Positions 43,433 through 52,947 of a DNA stretch of 64,000 bases are shown here, in pieces. The DNA is taken from assembly GCA_013178305.1 (NCBI GenBank), contig JABLXB010000002.1:432454-496453 (forward strand). Direction: 5' to 3'. The translations under genes were made by a program, and so were the position numbers. Below the pieces are notes generated by a model that worked only from the letters and a program-made list of their open reading frames with translations, made no database searches and was not told the DNA's origin. This DNA is from Bacillota bacterium (GTDB lineage Bacteria > Bacillota > Sulfobacillia > JABLXB01). The stretch's first letter is position 1. Every line of letters starts with the position of its first letter.

Positions 43433-44125
43433 TCACGACGGGGGCGTAATGGGCAAGGTTTTTTCGGTTTGCCAGGCTGCAACCACTTTCCTGACGAGGG
43501 CAAGGGGTTCATGGCGGTATGCCCAGAGCCAGTCAAGGAGGCACGGGAGGAACGATAACCCCGCCAGATCCTTCACGAACCTGTGAGCAGCGATCTCGCT
43601 TGTCCTGCGAACACGGATACGCGCCGGTAACCTGAAAGACTCTCCTGCGTCAAGACGGGCAAGGCGATCGAACGTCCAGCCCAGCCTGGACGACTCCAGG
43701 AAATGAAACCCCTCGTGCATCACGTGCCAGCCCGCAACGGTTTCGGGCTGGACGTTCAGGCCGGCCCGGTTCAATAATTCCGTCAATGCCTCGATGTGAT
43801 CGCCGTGCAAGATGACGGCCCTGAGGCCGAGGTCGAGTTCAGCGCCGGCGGGGAATGCGTACGCCCCCTGCACCGTGACGCCTTCATGTATTTCAACGAT
43901 TCTCATGCCGAGCCCTTCGGCCCATGCGCGCGCATCTCCGCTAAAGGTGTCCTTCTCGGAAAAAGCAGCGGCCGAGCCGATTTCCAGAGCCATTTGCACA
44001 CAGAAACGATGCGCTTCCGGCGGGAGCCTTTCGTAAACGGGATCCCTGCTGAGGTCCACGAACCCCCATACCACGTCCGGCACACTGTACAGCACGGCAA
44101 TGGTCTCTTCCCGCAAGCATTTCAC
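43433..44125 (-). CDS. Hypothetical protein with HEXXH zinc-protease motif
   Basis: A 230-residue protein of unrecognised family. HEGFH at residues 137-141 fits the zinc-binding HEXXH motif, within WHVMHEGFHFLES, and Glu177 in TSEIAAHRF is placed where a third ligand would stand in gluzincin-like proteases. No signal peptide or membrane helix is seen, so it should be cytosolic. It lies upstream of the ROK gene in the same direction and diverges from the Wadjet-like operon. Whether it belongs to the sugar operon, the defence operon or neither cannot be told. Confidence 0.6.
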   Translation of the reverse strand: MKCLREETIAVLYSVPDVVWGFVDLSRDPVYERLPPEAHRFCVQMALEIGSAAAFSEKDTFSGDARAWAEGLGMRIVEIHEGVTVQGAYAFPAGAELDLGLRAVILHGDHIEALTELLNRAGLNVQPETVAGWHVMHEGFHFLESSRLGWTFDRLARLDAGESFRLPARIRVRRTSEIAAHRFVKDLAGLSFLPCLLDWLWAYRHEPLALVRKVVAAWQTEKTLPITPPS

Positions 44126-44407
44126 CCCCGCAGTTGGTTAGAGCAGGACTTCCCGGGCACGGAAAGCACGCTTTACATTCACCGTACTACAGGGATGGGG
44201 TGGCGTAAAGCAGACTTTCCACCACGGTGCGCACCCGGTTTCCCCCTGATGATGATTAATGTTCGGGCTAATCTCGACCCAGGAGTATACTTCGGCCGTC
44301 GACAAAGAAGAGGACAGGCTTTGTTCGAAGGCGAATCATGTCTGAGACGCAGTGTGCAGCGGCGCCGTTACGACGCTGCCCAACCACGGAGAACGGGTGA
44401 AGGCCGC

Positions 44408-45727
44408 GTGAACCAGCCCGACGACAGCCCGCAAATTGAATCCCCGCAAACCGAATCCCGGGAGACCGACCGGAAGATAGACTTCCTCTCCGGCAAGCAG
44501 CCCGAAGCCCTTGTGCGAGCGGCCAGGGATATGGCCGACCTGGCCAGCTTCGCTCATTCCGTAAGCGACAACGGGCAAAACCCCGGCAAGCTGATTGACG
44601 CAGTGAAGATGCTCATCCTCATCCAGGAGGAGGAATACGCCACGGGTGCCGGAGTCGGCGGGCACCTGGGGCTCCTCAACCGGTTCGTCGAACGATGGGG
44701 ATACCAGCCGAAAGCGGACCCCGTTGGATTCCTGAACACCGGTTACCGGCTCAGCCTGATCATGCGCGATGTCACCGTGAAGCTCACGACGAAGGGCAGC
44801 CGCCTCCTGGGCTCCATCCACAGAATCCTTCAGGACTGGTACGGCTTCCACATGATGAGCAATATGGAGCAGCTGCTTTACCAGAGCCAGCGGGAAATGG
44901 AGCTCATGGACGCCTACGAGGCGCATGGATACGAGACGAGGTCCCTGGCGCGGGCCCTGAGTTTTCTGGAAAAGGGCTACCGCGACCTCTCCGAAAGGTT
45001 GTATGACTATATCATCGAGGGGATGGCCATCGAGCAAATCGCGTCCCTGCTCGACAGGTATAACCTCCTGGAAGAGGCTATCGCCAGCAAGCGAATGGAG
45101 GGATACGAGCCAGGGCTGCCGATCGTGGAGCGCGTCGAGAAGGCCAAGGCGGGCGCACTCCAGGTGGCGTTCGATGCCATGACGGGGGTGCTGGCGCACT
45201 CCACCGGGCGGGCAATGTCCGAGATGAACCTGATAAGCAAGCACCGGTTCTACTCGTGGTTGCACGACGTCTTCGATTCCGACCGCCTGCTGGAGCTGGC
45301 ATCCGAGGCAGGCGACCTGATACTGCCCGTTTACCTGCCCGCCCACCCGGGTACGGTGCAGCTCGAAGAATTCGTGGGCGATTTCGTCGGGCGGCAGCTC
45401 GTCGATCTCGAAGGCCCGCCCCCCGAGAAGGAACAGACGTGTTCGGAGGAAGGAGACCTGACCGATATAGAGGACGAATTCGAGGAGGATTTCGCCCCCT
45501 ACATCGACCTCGTCCTGACCACTGTTGCTTCGCACGAACTCGTGCCGGAACCCGGCCTTATAGCCGAACGCGCTACCTGGGGTGAAGCCCTCATGACCGC
45601 GGCAGCCGCGGGAGAAGTGGTGACAAAGTACCTCGCCCGCGGGGTATACTCCCCTGATACGTTCGAAGAGCCGCGGTTCGAGATGAGGGGCCAGTTGATC
45701 CTTTCGACGAAACAGAGCAGGGAGTAG
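44408..45727 (+). CDS. jetA: Wadjet-type JetA (MukF/kleisin-like) subunit
   Basis: First gene of a four-gene SMC operon; 439 residues. The N-terminal half is helical (SGKQPEALVRAARDMADLASF, then a winged-helix-like segment around residues 65-130), the middle is a coiled coil (DAYEAHGYETRSLARALSFLEKGYRDLSERL), and an acidic linker (SEEGDLTDIEDEFEEDF) precedes a C-terminal winged-helix-like domain. This is the plan of MukF-like kleisins that bridge the SMC heads. No motif proves it; the call rests on position and outline. The GTG start is uncertain: the frame is open far upstream, and the ribosome binding site is weak. Confidence 0.75.
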   Translation: MNQPDDSPQIESPQTESRETDRKIDFLSGKQPEALVRAARDMADLASFAHSVSDNGQNPGKLIDAVKMLILIQEEEYATGAGVGGHLGLLNRFVERWGYQPKADPVGFLNTGYRLSLIMRDVTVKLTTKGSRLLGSIHRILQDWYGFHMMSNMEQLLYQSQREMELMDAYEAHGYETRSLARALSFLEKGYRDLSERLYDYIIEGMAIEQIASLLDRYNLLEEAIASKRMEGYEPGLPIVERVEKAKAGALQVAFDAMTGVLAHSTGRAMSEMNLISKHRFYSWLHDVFDSDRLLELASEAGDLILPVYLPAHPGTVQLEEFVGDFVGRQLVDLEGPPPEKEQTCSEEGDLTDIEDEFEEDFAPYIDLVLTTVASHELVPEPGLIAERATWGEALMTAAAAGEVVTKYLARGVYSPDTFEEPRFEMRGQLILSTKQSRE

Positions 45728-45728
45728 C

Positions 45729-47003
45729 ATGAACGGCCTGTACAATGTGCGATACGATCTTGCCATACGCGCCATCCTGTGTGGCACCAGCACCGGAAAC
45801 CCGCTCACAAAGCTTGCCGTGCAGCGGCTCATCGGTGACGACGACCTGTCGGGCTTCTTTGCCTATGCGGAATCGTCCACCATCGGCCGGTGTTTTCGCA
45901 TTCTCACCGACGGGCGATACATAACGCTTGGGATCGCGTCGCGGGCACTTCTTGCGAAGGAGTCCCCTGTTTCCAATGCCGCGCTCGCCGTGTTCCTCTT
46001 CATCTTGAAGTGGCACCAGGACAACTCCCTGCCCGTTCCGAGAACCACGATAATGGAGCAATTCGTTTCCGCGGAGAGAAGCGCCGCGAGGACCGTGGGA
46101 AGGGCGCTCGACGAGCTCGAGAGGCTGTTCTGGATAGAAGAGACCGGCCTCGAAGGTGGAACGTACAAGTACGTCCCGACCCCTATAGGGGTGCAGTCGC
46201 TCGGCCCCAGGTTTCTCAGCAGGGTCATCTCGGCTTCCCAGGAACGAGATTTCAAACATGGCGAAGTGATGGCGTTCTTCCAGGTGGCGGCGTCAGGCGC
46301 GGCCGCGAGCGAACGGCGCCAGTCTTCTTCGCCGCTTACGCTGTTCGACTATGCCGAGGCCGATCCGAAGTACGAGCGCGCGCTGAGACGGGTTATTGTC
46401 GGGACGACGGTGGGCTACCCGCCAACTGTCACGTCGATTGTGAAGATGCTGGGAGAAGACTCGCTGCAGGGATTGTACTCGTACTGCTCCGGGACGGGAC
46501 TCGATAGATTCCTCAGGCTTGCTGAGTCAGGGAAACACCTGGTGGCCGTTGTGGATGCTTCGAAGGTATACCAGGCGGGCCAGGGCCCTGTTCCCGGTAG
46601 CGCGATTGCCGTCGCGGCGTATGCATGGTATCTCGAGGAACGGCTTTCGAGGTCCCTGACCCGCGTGGACCTCTTGCCGCTGATGACAGGCCGCGCGAAG
46701 AACCCGAGAATGACGCTGGCCCGGACGCTCACAGTGCTCGAGAAAAAGGGATGGATAAGGCGGAAGGAAGACTCCGGCAAGTTCAGGATGACTCCAGCGG
46801 GCAAGCAATGCCTGACACTGGCTCTCAGTTTGAGGCCCGGGCCCGACGCCGGCTCGTTACTCCGCGAGTTCGTGGAGACGAACTACGCCGGGCTTGAGAC
46901 CTGCGCAACAGCGTATGCAACGGCGCCGGCGCAGGACGATCGGGGCCCGGCGGACCACGACGCAGACGAACACCCGGGGGTATCTCTGGATGATACCGAT
47001 TGA
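45729..47003 (+). CDS. jetB: Wadjet-type JetB (MukE-like) subunit, internally duplicated
   Basis: A 424-residue protein made of two similar copies of a MukE-like winged-helix unit. Copy one (about 12-160) reads AIRAILCGTSTGNP, GFFAYAESSTIGRCFRI and VGRALDELERLFWIEE; copy two (about 216-355) reads ALRRVIVGTTVGYP, GLYSYCSGTGLDRFLRL and LARTLTVLEKKGWIRR. In known complexes MukE or JetB binds the kleisin as a dimer of a much shorter chain, so this looks like a single-chain pseudo-dimer. It starts one base after the jetA stop and overlaps jetC by 14 bases. Confidence 0.8.
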   Translation: MNGLYNVRYDLAIRAILCGTSTGNPLTKLAVQRLIGDDDLSGFFAYAESSTIGRCFRILTDGRYITLGIASRALLAKESPVSNAALAVFLFILKWHQDNSLPVPRTTIMEQFVSAERSAARTVGRALDELERLFWIEETGLEGGTYKYVPTPIGVQSLGPRFLSRVISASQERDFKHGEVMAFFQVAASGAAASERRQSSSPLTLFDYAEADPKYERALRRVIVGTTVGYPPTVTSIVKMLGEDSLQGLYSYCSGTGLDRFLRLAESGKHLVAVVDASKVYQAGQGPVPGSAIAVAAYAWYLEERLSRSLTRVDLLPLMTGRAKNPRMTLARTLTVLEKKGWIRRKEDSGKFRMTPAGKQCLTLALSLRPGPDAGSLLREFVETNYAGLETCATAYATAPAQDDRGPADHDADEHPGVSLDDTD

Positions 47004-50000
47004 ATTGAGGCTTTCAGGGGTGCGCGCGTTCGGCAACCACACGATATCGCTGGGAAGCCACGACGTGCGCGAGGTAATCATGTTCGGGGCGAACGGTTCG
47101 GGCAAGAGCACGATCGCCAGGATGATCCAGGCGCTCGTCGGGGACCTGCCGGACGACCTTTACCAGGGCTACCTGGACGAGCGCGATGCCAGGGTCAACC
47201 GCAGAGCAACTGCCGAACTGACTGTCCTCAACCCGAAGGGAGACATGTGGAACCCCGACTGGCCGGACACCGTGGCGCTGGGCCTGGAGTTCGGCTATGA
47301 CAACACGAGGCCGTTCTCCAGGTTCTACACGGTAGCGGACGGGCGACGGCAGAATTACCGCAGTCACGAAGAGTACGCCGAGATATTCCGGCGGACATAC
47401 AGTATCAAGCCTGACGACCGGTTCATGTTCATACAGCAGGGCGAAAGCGCGGCTCTCGTACAGATGAAGCCGAGGTCCCGCTATGAGACCATGAAGCAGT
47501 TCCTCGGTCTCGAGGATCTTGAGAAGCGGTGGCAGGAGACGCTGGACGCCAGGAACCGCGCCTTCGAAGAACTCCGGAACGCGCAGAACCAGCGGGACAT
47601 CCTCTACGACGGGCTCAAGCGAAAGGAAATCGCCTGGAAACAGCTGAGCGAATTCCGCCGGCTCTCGCAGGAGCTGGCCGAGATCCAGCAAGTGGTGGCG
47701 CGGGATAACCTCGTAAGGCACGTGATCGCCCTGGACAAGGCCGTAGCTGACGAGGAGGCTCTTTCGAAAACACTGGCGCAGGAGCTCGCCAGGCAGTCAG
47801 TACTGGAGACGGACCTGCAAAAGTACGCGGACGGTATCGCCCGTTACAGGGATGAATCGGCGAAGCTGACCACCTCCATCGAACAGGCCCGCGAGGTTCA
47901 CAGGGCCGCCAACGAAGAGCGGCAGCGGTATCGCAAGGATGCTGAAGAACTCGCGGAGCAGGTCGAATCCATCGAAAGGGTCGTGGCAGAAGGGCTTTCG
48001 GGGGAGGAACTCGAGGCCAGGATCGCGGGTCTCGAGCAGAAGATCGGGGACCTGGAGCGAGCCATCGCCGATGGGCGCGGGCAGGAGCAAACCCTGGAGA
48101 CTCTACTGAGTTTACGCCAGTCCGATCTTGCGGCCCTGCGTGGCGAGCTTGAGCGGATGAAGCGTGAACTGGCGGAAGCCGAGCAGGCGCTCCTCCGTTA
48201 CGGCGACCCGGCAGCGCTGGAAGAGGCACTCGGGGGCCTGTCCACCGGATTGCGGAATGCCCGGCAGGCTGCCGTTCTCGCGGAGGAGAAATCCCGCCTG
48301 GCGAACGAACACCTCGAACTCCTGAAGCAAAGCCGAACCGCCACACCTCCGTCCGCAACCACCGCGGCCTCGGAGTACCGCGATGCGGGGTCCGCGGCTG
48401 CCGTGCTCTGCGAGTGCGTAATCCCCCGGGAAGGGGCGTCGCTCGAGGAAAGGAGGTTGCTCGAGGGCGCGCTCGGCGACCTCAGGGTGGCGGTGCTCGT
48501 CGAAGACGGCAGGGTCCTCGTCGGCTACACAGAGTACACCATCGCCGATTTCCCCGGTGGGGCTGCTCCTGTTGAAGGGTCACGCCGGACGGTGCGCGAG
48601 TCTCTTATTCCCGCTGCGAAGCTTCCTGCCAGCCTGTCCGCGCTACTCGACCGCGTGCTTGAATCGGTGGTGTTCGCCGCCGGCCATGCGGAAGCCGGAG
48701 CCCTCGCAGCACAGGGCTTTGTGGCGTATACGCCGGACGGCTACCGGTACGACAGGTACGGACGGCGCCATTCGGTGCCAGCAGAGTTCTGCCTTGGACC
48801 TCAGGCCTACGAAATGGCGCTGGAAAAGGCATCTGAAGCGGCGCGACTTGCGGCGCAAGACTCACAGGAGAAGGCCGATGCCCTCCGGCAGGTCGAGGAT
48901 AACGTACGCAGCCTGGAATCCGCCCTCAAGGCCGCGCGTGATGCGGCAAGACTCTCGGCGCGGCTCAGGCTCTCCATCCCTGAATCGACCGCCAGGGCGG
49001 ACAACCTGTCCGCCGAAGTCGATACCCTGTCCGCTCAGATGAGGGGCCTTCGCCGGCAGATTACCGGCAATGAGATCGCCAGGGCTGTATCCACAAGGGA
49101 CCTCGAAGCAGCAAGAACGAGTCTCGAAAGGTGGAAGAAGTCGGCGGATCTCCCGCTTCTCAAACAGCGCCTGTCGGACGCCAGGGAAGCGGAAGCGCGC
49201 GCACGCAAGGCCGCCGATGGCGCGCTGGAAGACACCAGGCGCCTGGAGCTTGCGATCGACGCGACCGCCCGCGAAATCGACAGGCTGGAGAGGTCCACAG
49301 AAATCGGCCGCGCGCGGCTGAGCGACGCAATTCAGCGACTGGCGGAGATGGAGGAACGCCTCTCCGAAAGAAGGCTCTCATTGAGGGACCTTCAGTCAAG
49401 AACGGGTGGCATCGTGGATGAATGGCGCCGGGTTTTCGCCAGGCCCGATACCACCGATGAGCAGGCGCTGCAAGAAGGACGCTCGGTTGCCGCATCAACG
49501 CCGCCTGCCTCCGACGAGCGGCGGGTGGAGTGGCACAGGCGCCAGGTTGAAATCGCCCCGACCGTTGAGACTCTCAGGTCGGACGTAATCCCTACTGCTG
49601 GAGAGGATTACGCATCGGCGAAAGAACAATTCGAGAAGGCCCAGTACGAGCTCGACAGGGTAAAAACGGCCTACGATGACGCCGCTTCAAAGGAAAGCGC
49701 AGCCCAGGAGAACTTCAAGAAAGTCATGCTCGACACCTTCCACAGGATCTCGGGCAGGTTCTCGCGCTACATGGAGCAGTTCGGGTGGACGGGTTTCCTG
49801 CAGGTGGAGCCGGTCCAGGGCACCCAGTTCGAACTGCACATATACGTGTCCGTATACCAGGGCGTCGAGCCGCGCCCGCTGCTGAGAAACCGGTCGGGGG
49901 GCGAGACCAGCGCGATTGCCGCGCTGCTCACGCTGGCTATGGTGAAGGAATACAGGCGTCCCTTCTACATTTTCGACGAAATAGACCAGTCCCTCGATCC

Positions 50001-50190
50001 CGCCAACGTCCTGAAAATCGCGTCACTGCTGCGCCAGGAGCTCGACCGGAAGTATATCCTGATCTCCCACCGGCTGAACAAGGCGCACCTCGAACAGGGC
50101 CAGTTCGGCATTGGCGTGTATCGCTCACAGGAGGAAGGTTCGAAGACCCGCGTGTACAGGCGAAAGGAGTGGCCCGTTGCCAGCTCGTGA
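46990..50190 (+). CDS. jetC: Wadjet-type JetC (SMC/MukB-like ATPase)
   Basis: A 1066-residue SMC protein. Walker A GANGSGKST is at residues 33-41; two long coiled-coil arms (about 170-450 and 610-900) flank a hinge (about 470-600) containing CVIPREGASLEERRLLEGAL and FVAYTPDGYRYDRYG; the ABC signature NRSGGETS is near 968 and Walker B FYIFDE near 992-997, followed by the H-loop ISH. The head is ATP-competent. In Wadjet systems this motor extrudes loops on plasmid DNA. I start at the ATG of MIPIELRLSGVRAFG; the open frame upstream is read through the end of jetB. Confidence 0.93.
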   Translation: MIPIELRLSGVRAFGNHTISLGSHDVREVIMFGANGSGKSTIARMIQALVGDLPDDLYQGYLDERDARVNRRATAELTVLNPKGDMWNPDWPDTVALGLEFGYDNTRPFSRFYTVADGRRQNYRSHEEYAEIFRRTYSIKPDDRFMFIQQGESAALVQMKPRSRYETMKQFLGLEDLEKRWQETLDARNRAFEELRNAQNQRDILYDGLKRKEIAWKQLSEFRRLSQELAEIQQVVARDNLVRHVIALDKAVADEEALSKTLAQELARQSVLETDLQKYADGIARYRDESAKLTTSIEQAREVHRAANEERQRYRKDAEELAEQVESIERVVAEGLSGEELEARIAGLEQKIGDLERAIADGRGQEQTLETLLSLRQSDLAALRGELERMKRELAEAEQALLRYGDPAALEEALGGLSTGLRNARQAAVLAEEKSRLANEHLELLKQSRTATPPSATTAASEYRDAGSAAAVLCECVIPREGASLEERRLLEGALGDLRVAVLVEDGRVLVGYTEYTIADFPGGAAPVEGSRRTVRESLIPAAKLPASLSALLDRVLESVVFAAGHAEAGALAAQGFVAYTPDGYRYDRYGRRHSVPAEFCLGPQAYEMALEKASEAARLAAQDSQEKADALRQVEDNVRSLESALKAARDAARLSARLRLSIPESTARADNLSAEVDTLSAQMRGLRRQITGNEIARAVSTRDLEAARTSLERWKKSADLPLLKQRLSDAREAEARARKAADGALEDTRRLELAIDATAREIDRLERSTEIGRARLSDAIQRLAEMEERLSERRLSLRDLQSRTGGIVDEWRRVFARPDTTDEQALQEGRSVAASTPPASDERRVEWHRRQVEIAPTVETLRSDVIPTAGEDYASAKEQFEKAQYELDRVKTAYDDAASKESAAQENFKKVMLDTFHRISGRFSRYMEQFGWTGFLQVEPVQGTQFELHIYVSVYQGVEPRPLLRNRSGGETSAIAALLTLAMVKEYRRPFYIFDEIDQSLDPANVLKIASLLRQELDRKYILISHRLNKAHLEQGQFGIGVYRSQEEGSKTRVYRRKEWPVASS

Positions 50191-51565
50191 ACCCCTCTTC
50201 ACACATACCGAAGTACAGGGGGGCCTCGAGGTCATTACGGCCTACGTGCCGTCACGCCGTGGGGCCCGTCCAGTCCGGCGGATTACCAGGTGCGCTTCAG
50301 TGACGCCGCCGGGGACGCTGGTGACGCCGGCGGCGCCGGTGGTCACGCTGCCGGCGGGCGGCCTGGACCAGCCCGCACGCCAGGTCCTTTTGCTCCTGCA
50401 CCGCGCCAGGGCCGCAGGGGTACAGCGGCTGTCCGAGGTTGCCTTGCGAAAGCGGCTTGCGAAGGTTGCCGCCGCTCCGGCCGGAGTAGGCGGGGGGACG
50501 CTGGCGCTCATCGACTCCATGATAGCCAGGGGCGTCGTGGAGCGCCAGGAAAACCTCGACCGGCAGGGGAACGTCCAGAACTCGTTTCTCACGGTGACGC
50601 CCGCCGGCGAAACCCTGCTCGAATCGCTTTTCGGCCCAATCACCCGCGAACCCCTGGCGGAACTTGCCCAGCGCATCCAGGGGTACCTGGATTCCTGCCG
50701 GCGCCCCGAAATAGCTGCCATGCTTGGCCGGCAATTAGACCTGGTCCGCTCCGGACAGGTTCCCAGTCTCGATGCGGGTGAGACGGGACCCTTAGCGTTC
50801 ATGCCCAGAACTGAAGGGTCGGCATACGAGAAAATAATCGAGTTCTTTGGATTCATCGGGGGCCGCCCCGCAGGCGAGGTGTGGGATTTCAAGGAGGTGT
50901 CCGGCAGGCTTCACTCGGGCATCAAGGACTCCGTGAAACACCTCGATAGCCTCAGGTACAGGATAGCAACCATCGCGGAGATCGAAACCGGCCTCTCACT
51001 CGAGGAAATGGGCGTCAGCGGCGCGCACCTGCTCTACTGGGTGCCATTTCACGGCGACCTTTGTCCGGATGGGGCCTCTCTATGGGGCTCCGTGCCCGCC
51101 CTCTCAACGAGAGACATCCGGCGAGTAAAGCAGTTCAGGACACAGGCGAAGACCCTGATGCTGGTCGAGAACCGTACTGCTCTGGATTATCTTGCGGACG
51201 CGGGTGTGGGCAGCCGCGGCTGGCTCGTGATCTGCACCGACGGCATGCCAAAGCACGGAATGTTCGAGATGCTCGTACGCCTCGATCATCTCGAATCCAT
51301 GGAGGTCCTCACCTGGACTGACTGGGACGCGGGCGGACTGAGGATAACCGAGAACATCCTCAAGCGCCTGCCCGCCGGGCTGGGTTCAGTGGTCCCGCAC
51401 CCTTTGCTACACGGTAGAAAGGTCGATGTTTCACCGGCATACCTGTCCCACAGTGACCCCAGGATGAGGTCGATGGCCGAAAGCATCTCCGAGTACGGCG
51501 AGGTCTACCAGGAGGAGTCACTTTCGCTCCTGAACGCGGGCGCGGGGTTCCTCACCCTGCCTTAG
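50177..51565 (+). CDS. jetD: Wadjet-type JetD (Toprim nuclease) subunit
   Basis: A 462-residue protein with winged-helix-like segments in the N-terminal half (about residues 55-165 and 210-270) and a Toprim domain (about 320-400). Toprim acidic residues are visible in LMLVENRTA and in TDWDAGG, the DXD motif. This is the topoisomerase-VI-like nuclease that cuts plasmid DNA in Wadjet systems. The TTG start overlaps the end of jetC by 14 bases and has AAGGAG at 8 bases, a strong ribosome binding site that decides the start. Together with the three upstream genes it makes a complete JetABCD set. Confidence 0.87.
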   Translation: MPAREPLFTHTEVQGGLEVITAYVPSRRGARPVRRITRCASVTPPGTLVTPAAPVVTLPAGGLDQPARQVLLLLHRARAAGVQRLSEVALRKRLAKVAAAPAGVGGGTLALIDSMIARGVVERQENLDRQGNVQNSFLTVTPAGETLLESLFGPITREPLAELAQRIQGYLDSCRRPEIAAMLGRQLDLVRSGQVPSLDAGETGPLAFMPRTEGSAYEKIIEFFGFIGGRPAGEVWDFKEVSGRLHSGIKDSVKHLDSLRYRIATIAEIETGLSLEEMGVSGAHLLYWVPFHGDLCPDGASLWGSVPALSTRDIRRVKQFRTQAKTLMLVENRTALDYLADAGVGSRGWLVICTDGMPKHGMFEMLVRLDHLESMEVLTWTDWDAGGLRITENILKRLPAGLGSVVPHPLLHGRKVDVSPAYLSHSDPRMRSMAESISEYGEVYQEESLSLLNAGAGFLTLP

Positions 51566-51571
51566 CCACCA

Positions 51572-52090
51572 TTACCCGTATAAGAAGAACCCCATCACTC
51601 CTGAGGCGATCAGAAGCAGGACTGGGTCCAGCCGGAACTTCAGTATTCCGATAATAACTGCTCCGGAGACGATTGCTGGAACCACCCCTGTGACTGATGT
51701 CGAGGCGACCGAAAAAGCGGCAGCTGCGATAAGAGCCACCACTGTAGGACGTATACCTGAGAACATGTCCTTGACAAAACCGACCTCGCGAAACCTGAGG
51801 AACAGCATTCCCAGGATGATGAGGATGATGAAAGACGGGAAAACGACTCCCGCCGTGGCCAGTGCTGACCCAGCGACTCCGCCCACTTTGTATCCCACAT
51901 ACGTGGCCGCGTTGATCGCTATCGGTCCAGGTGTTCCCTGCGAGATGGCGATGACATCTATGAATTCGGGCATGCTTAGCCATCCCCTGGTTTCAACGAT
52001 CTCCCGGGATATCAGCGGGATCATGGCATATCCTCCGCCAAAACTGAAGGCGCCGATTTTCATGAATGAAACAAGGAGCTTTATGTACAT
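51572..52090 (-). CDS. chrA: Chromate-transporter family half protein (C-terminal half type)
   Basis: A 172-residue membrane protein of the CHR family, short-chain type. FMKIGAFSFGGGYAMIPLI at the N-terminus and ISQGTPGPIAINAATYVGYK are the family signatures, followed by four hydrophobic helices. Short-chain members work as pairs; the partner is encoded immediately upstream. They export chromate in some bacteria, while the native role is often sulfate- or other anion-related or unknown. Confidence 0.9.
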   Translation of the reverse strand: MYIKLLVSFMKIGAFSFGGGYAMIPLISREIVETRGWLSMPEFIDVIAISQGTPGPIAINAATYVGYKVGGVAGSALATAGVVFPSFIILIILGMLFLRFREVGFVKDMFSGIRPTVVALIAAAAFSVASTSVTGVVPAIVSGAVIIGILKFRLDPVLLLIASGVMGFFLYG

Positions 52091-52106
52091 GTTCGCGATC
52101 CACCCG

Positions 52107-52729
52107 TCAGTAATCGACTTTGTTCTGAGCCCCATCCTGCTGCCCGTCCGCGGACTTCAGCCGGCCCATTCTCCGAAGACGTCCTGTAATGAGCCCCCCG
52201 GCACCTGCGATCAGGACAACCACGATGGGGCTTATCTTGAGGAGCAGGAGCAAGGCCGCAGCTATCGCCAGGAACGTGATATCCACTTTGTCTTTTACCG
52301 ACCCGGTTCCTATCTGCCACACCGCAGCCACAAGCAGCCCGAAGATTGCAGGGCGCATGCCCTTGAAGACGGCCTCCACCGCCCGAGACTCCTTGAACCG
52401 CAGGAAAAAGGTGGCGACAAGCAGTATCGCCAAGAAAGAAGGAAGACTTGAACCCAGTGTCGCAACCAGCGCTCCCCTGACACCCCGGATCTTGAAACCA
52501 CTGATCACAGCCGTGTTTATTGCTATGGGCCCAGGGCTGCTCTGAGCTATTGCCAGCATATCGACGAATTCGGAGTCCTCGACCCACTTGCGGCAGTCGA
52601 CTAATTCCTTTCGAATAACGGGAACCATGGCCCATCCCCCGCCAAAGGTAACAGCGCCGATCTTGAAGAAGCTCCAGAAGATGCTGAACAGGGATGCCGC
52701 GGGGTACTCTGCGTGAGTTCTCCTGTCAA
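52107..52729 (-). CDS. chrA: Chromate-transporter family half protein, start frame broken
   Basis: The second short-chain CHR protein. LFSIFWSFFKIGAVTFGGGWAMVPVI, IAQSSPGPIAINTAVISG and further hydrophobic helices match the family. In its own frame no ATG, GTG or TTG precedes the essential FGGG motif, only the ATG within WAMVP, which would delete the first helix. A TTG about 38 bases upstream in another frame gives MTGELTQSTP; adding one C to the run CCCC at about 52705-52709 joins it in frame to AASLFSIFW. A homopolymer undercall is the simplest explanation. Confidence 0.82.
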
Positions 52730-52780
52730 AAGACGATTGAGTTGTGTTCGTAGGTCCGCCTCCCGAAGAAGAATGAAATT

Positions 52781-52810
52781 ATTATACCACCGTCCATAAT
52801 GCCGGGTCGA
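52781..52810 (-). promoter_or_regulatory. Predicted promoter of the chr pair
   Basis: A perfect TATAAT -10 box with TCGACC as -35 at 18 bases spacing, about 50 bases before the probable start of the upstream chr gene. The flanking bases between the chr pair and the ABC operon (about 52730-52947) hold no other gene. Confidence 0.55.
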
Positions 52811-52947
52811 CCTTCCCTTCTTATGGTGAGAGGCCTTCCTGACCTCCTTCCCCCAGGTTTCGACGCTCCACGCACAGCTGACCCCGATCACAGGACGCAC
52901 GTTACAATCACCCCCGGCGACCCATCTGGACGCAAAGCCCGCACGTT

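Noticed and set aside
44336..45832. 498-codon minus-strand open frame opposite jetA
   Set aside because: Shadow of jetA and the jetB start; no ribosome binding site and no recognisable domain.
44408..51565. Housekeeping condensin MksBEF instead of a defence operon
   Set aside because: A Toprim nuclease gene is the coupled fourth member and gene order is that of JetABCD; still, the exact Wadjet type was not decided.
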